DNA of 12,790 nucleotides from an uncultured bacterium (GTDB lineage: Bacteria; Patescibacteriota; Saccharimonadia; Saccharimonadales; CAIOMD01). The stretch lies in assembly GCA_903880655.1 (NCBI GenBank), contig CAIRQE010000118.1, forward strand, positions 1 to 12,790. The letters run 5' to 3'. Of this stretch, positions 12,373 through 12,790 are shown one piece after another (the first letter of the stretch is position 1; each line of letters opens with the position of its first letter). The notes below the pieces were generated by a model. The model made no database searches. It saw only the letters and a list, made by a program, of their open reading frames with translations, and was not told the origin of the DNA. Position numbers and translations under genes: made by a program.

Positions 12373-12790
12373 TTATTTTTCATGTTGAGCTACACTTGCG
12401 ACCACTTTCACTAACCGTTGCAAGGCGGTGAAAGTGCTTATGATAGCTATTATAGCAATAGTTTGGGCTGGAACGTCAAAAAGTAATCCAAGTACAAGGA
12501 TGAACATTCGTATTTCAAACCGCATAAGGCCATCAGCGAACATCTTATTTTTTACTTGCGCCGCAATGGTTGTGTCATTAAGAGCGGATTCACCTTTTGC
12601 TTTAATGTAGCTAATGCATAGCGAGCTTCCTACGGCTATAACCGCCCATACTGCATAGCCACTGTAATTATGATTGATACACCAGAATGCAAGGGAGCTG
12701 TAGAGAATTACTTCTTTCATTCGATCAGTTGAAGCGTCCAGTACCATTCCTGCTAAGCTTTCTTTACCTTGGAGGCGGGCGAGCTCGCCA
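12373..12790 (-). CDS. CDP-alcohol phosphatidyltransferase, partial (likely phosphatidylinositol-phosphate synthase)
   Basis: The frame stays open to the window edge, so the true start lies outside; the ATG at 12747 is internal. The visible part opens with GELARLQGK, ESLAG, MVLDASTDR. This fits the second part of the family signature D-x2-D-G-x2-A-R-x8-G-x3-D-x3-D: G..AR, eight residues, G, then D...D. The first D..D pair must lie just beyond the edge. At least three membrane segments follow. The family transfers a phospho-alcohol acceptor onto a CDP-lipid. With ino1 two genes downstream, the acceptor is most likely inositol-1-phosphate, as for actinobacterial PIP synthases and archaeal archaetidylinositol-phosphate synthases. 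Phosphatidylglycerophosphate synthase is the main alternative. Confidence 0.8.
   Translation of the reverse strand, partial: GELARLQGKESLAGMVLDASTDRMKEVILYSSLAFWCINHNYSGYAVWAVIAVGSSLCISYIKAKGESALNDTTIAAQVKNKMFADGLMRFEIRMFILVLGLLFDVPAQTIAIIAIISTFTALQRLVKVVASVAQHEK

Noticed and set aside
1..12790. Alternative genetic code (TGA as glycine, as in Gracilibacteria/SR1)
   Set aside because: TGA ends several genes at expected positions (for example the 73-aa gene and ino1), and conserved proteins contain no in-frame TGA.
1..12790. CRISPR array, tRNA, rRNA, insertion sequence or phage genes
   Set aside because: No regularly spaced repeats, cloverleaf-like segments, transposase or phage structural motifs were seen on reading both strands.

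Overview
The window looks like a chromosomal piece of a Candidate Phyla Radiation (Patescibacteria) bacterium, most likely a Saccharibacteria (TM7) relative. The grounds are AT-rich DNA, compact gene packing, ordinary stop usage (TGA is a stop, which argues against the UGA-glycine code of Gracilibacteria/SR1), many small membrane and surface proteins without clear family, a sortase system, and several genes that resemble actinobacterial families. The assignment rests on gene content and family resemblance recalled from memory; no search was run.

Layout. Bases 1-871 (+) hold a possible 35-codon ORF, a small nucleotidyltransferase-fold protein, and a two-helix membrane protein with a good sigma70-type promoter. 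Bases 1077-1889 (-) hold a two-gene unit: a two-helix membrane protein of an actinobacterial-type family and a short YdeI/OmpD-associated-like protein with a Cys/His-rich tail. A divergent promoter region with a perfect 10-bp inverted repeat (1914-1957) separates this from a plus-strand surface cluster, 1987-8143. That cluster comprises a secreted GLUG-repeat protein with a C-terminal APNTG sorting signal, its adjacent sortase, a membrane-anchored polysaccharide deacetylase, an unrecognised 138-aa protein, and two membrane proteins with low-complexity N-termini and extracytoplasmic C-terminal domains.

From 8150 to the right edge everything is on the minus strand. In transcription order: a CDP-alcohol phosphatidyltransferase (cut by the window edge), a CarS-type CDP-lipid synthase, inositol-3-phosphate synthase, then (from its own consensus promoter) a GuaB1-type GMP reductase/IMP dehydrogenase-family enzyme, a small two-helix protein, and a DsbA-fold oxidoreductase resembling mycobacterial Rv2466c.

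How they fit together. The first three minus-strand genes form a plausible pathway: glucose-6-phosphate to inositol-1-phosphate, phospholipid precursor to CDP-lipid, and joining of the two into a phosphatidylinositol-phosphate-like lipid. This is notable in a reduced-genome bacterium, all the more with an archaeal-type CDP-lipid synthase. The plus-strand cluster is a surface-display module (adhesin-like substrate, sortase, glycan-modifying enzyme), as expected of an organism living on another cell. Several genes seem to have leaderless or near-leaderless transcripts. No tRNA, rRNA, CRISPR array, insertion sequence or phage gene was seen, and no gene-free stretch exceeds 300 bases.
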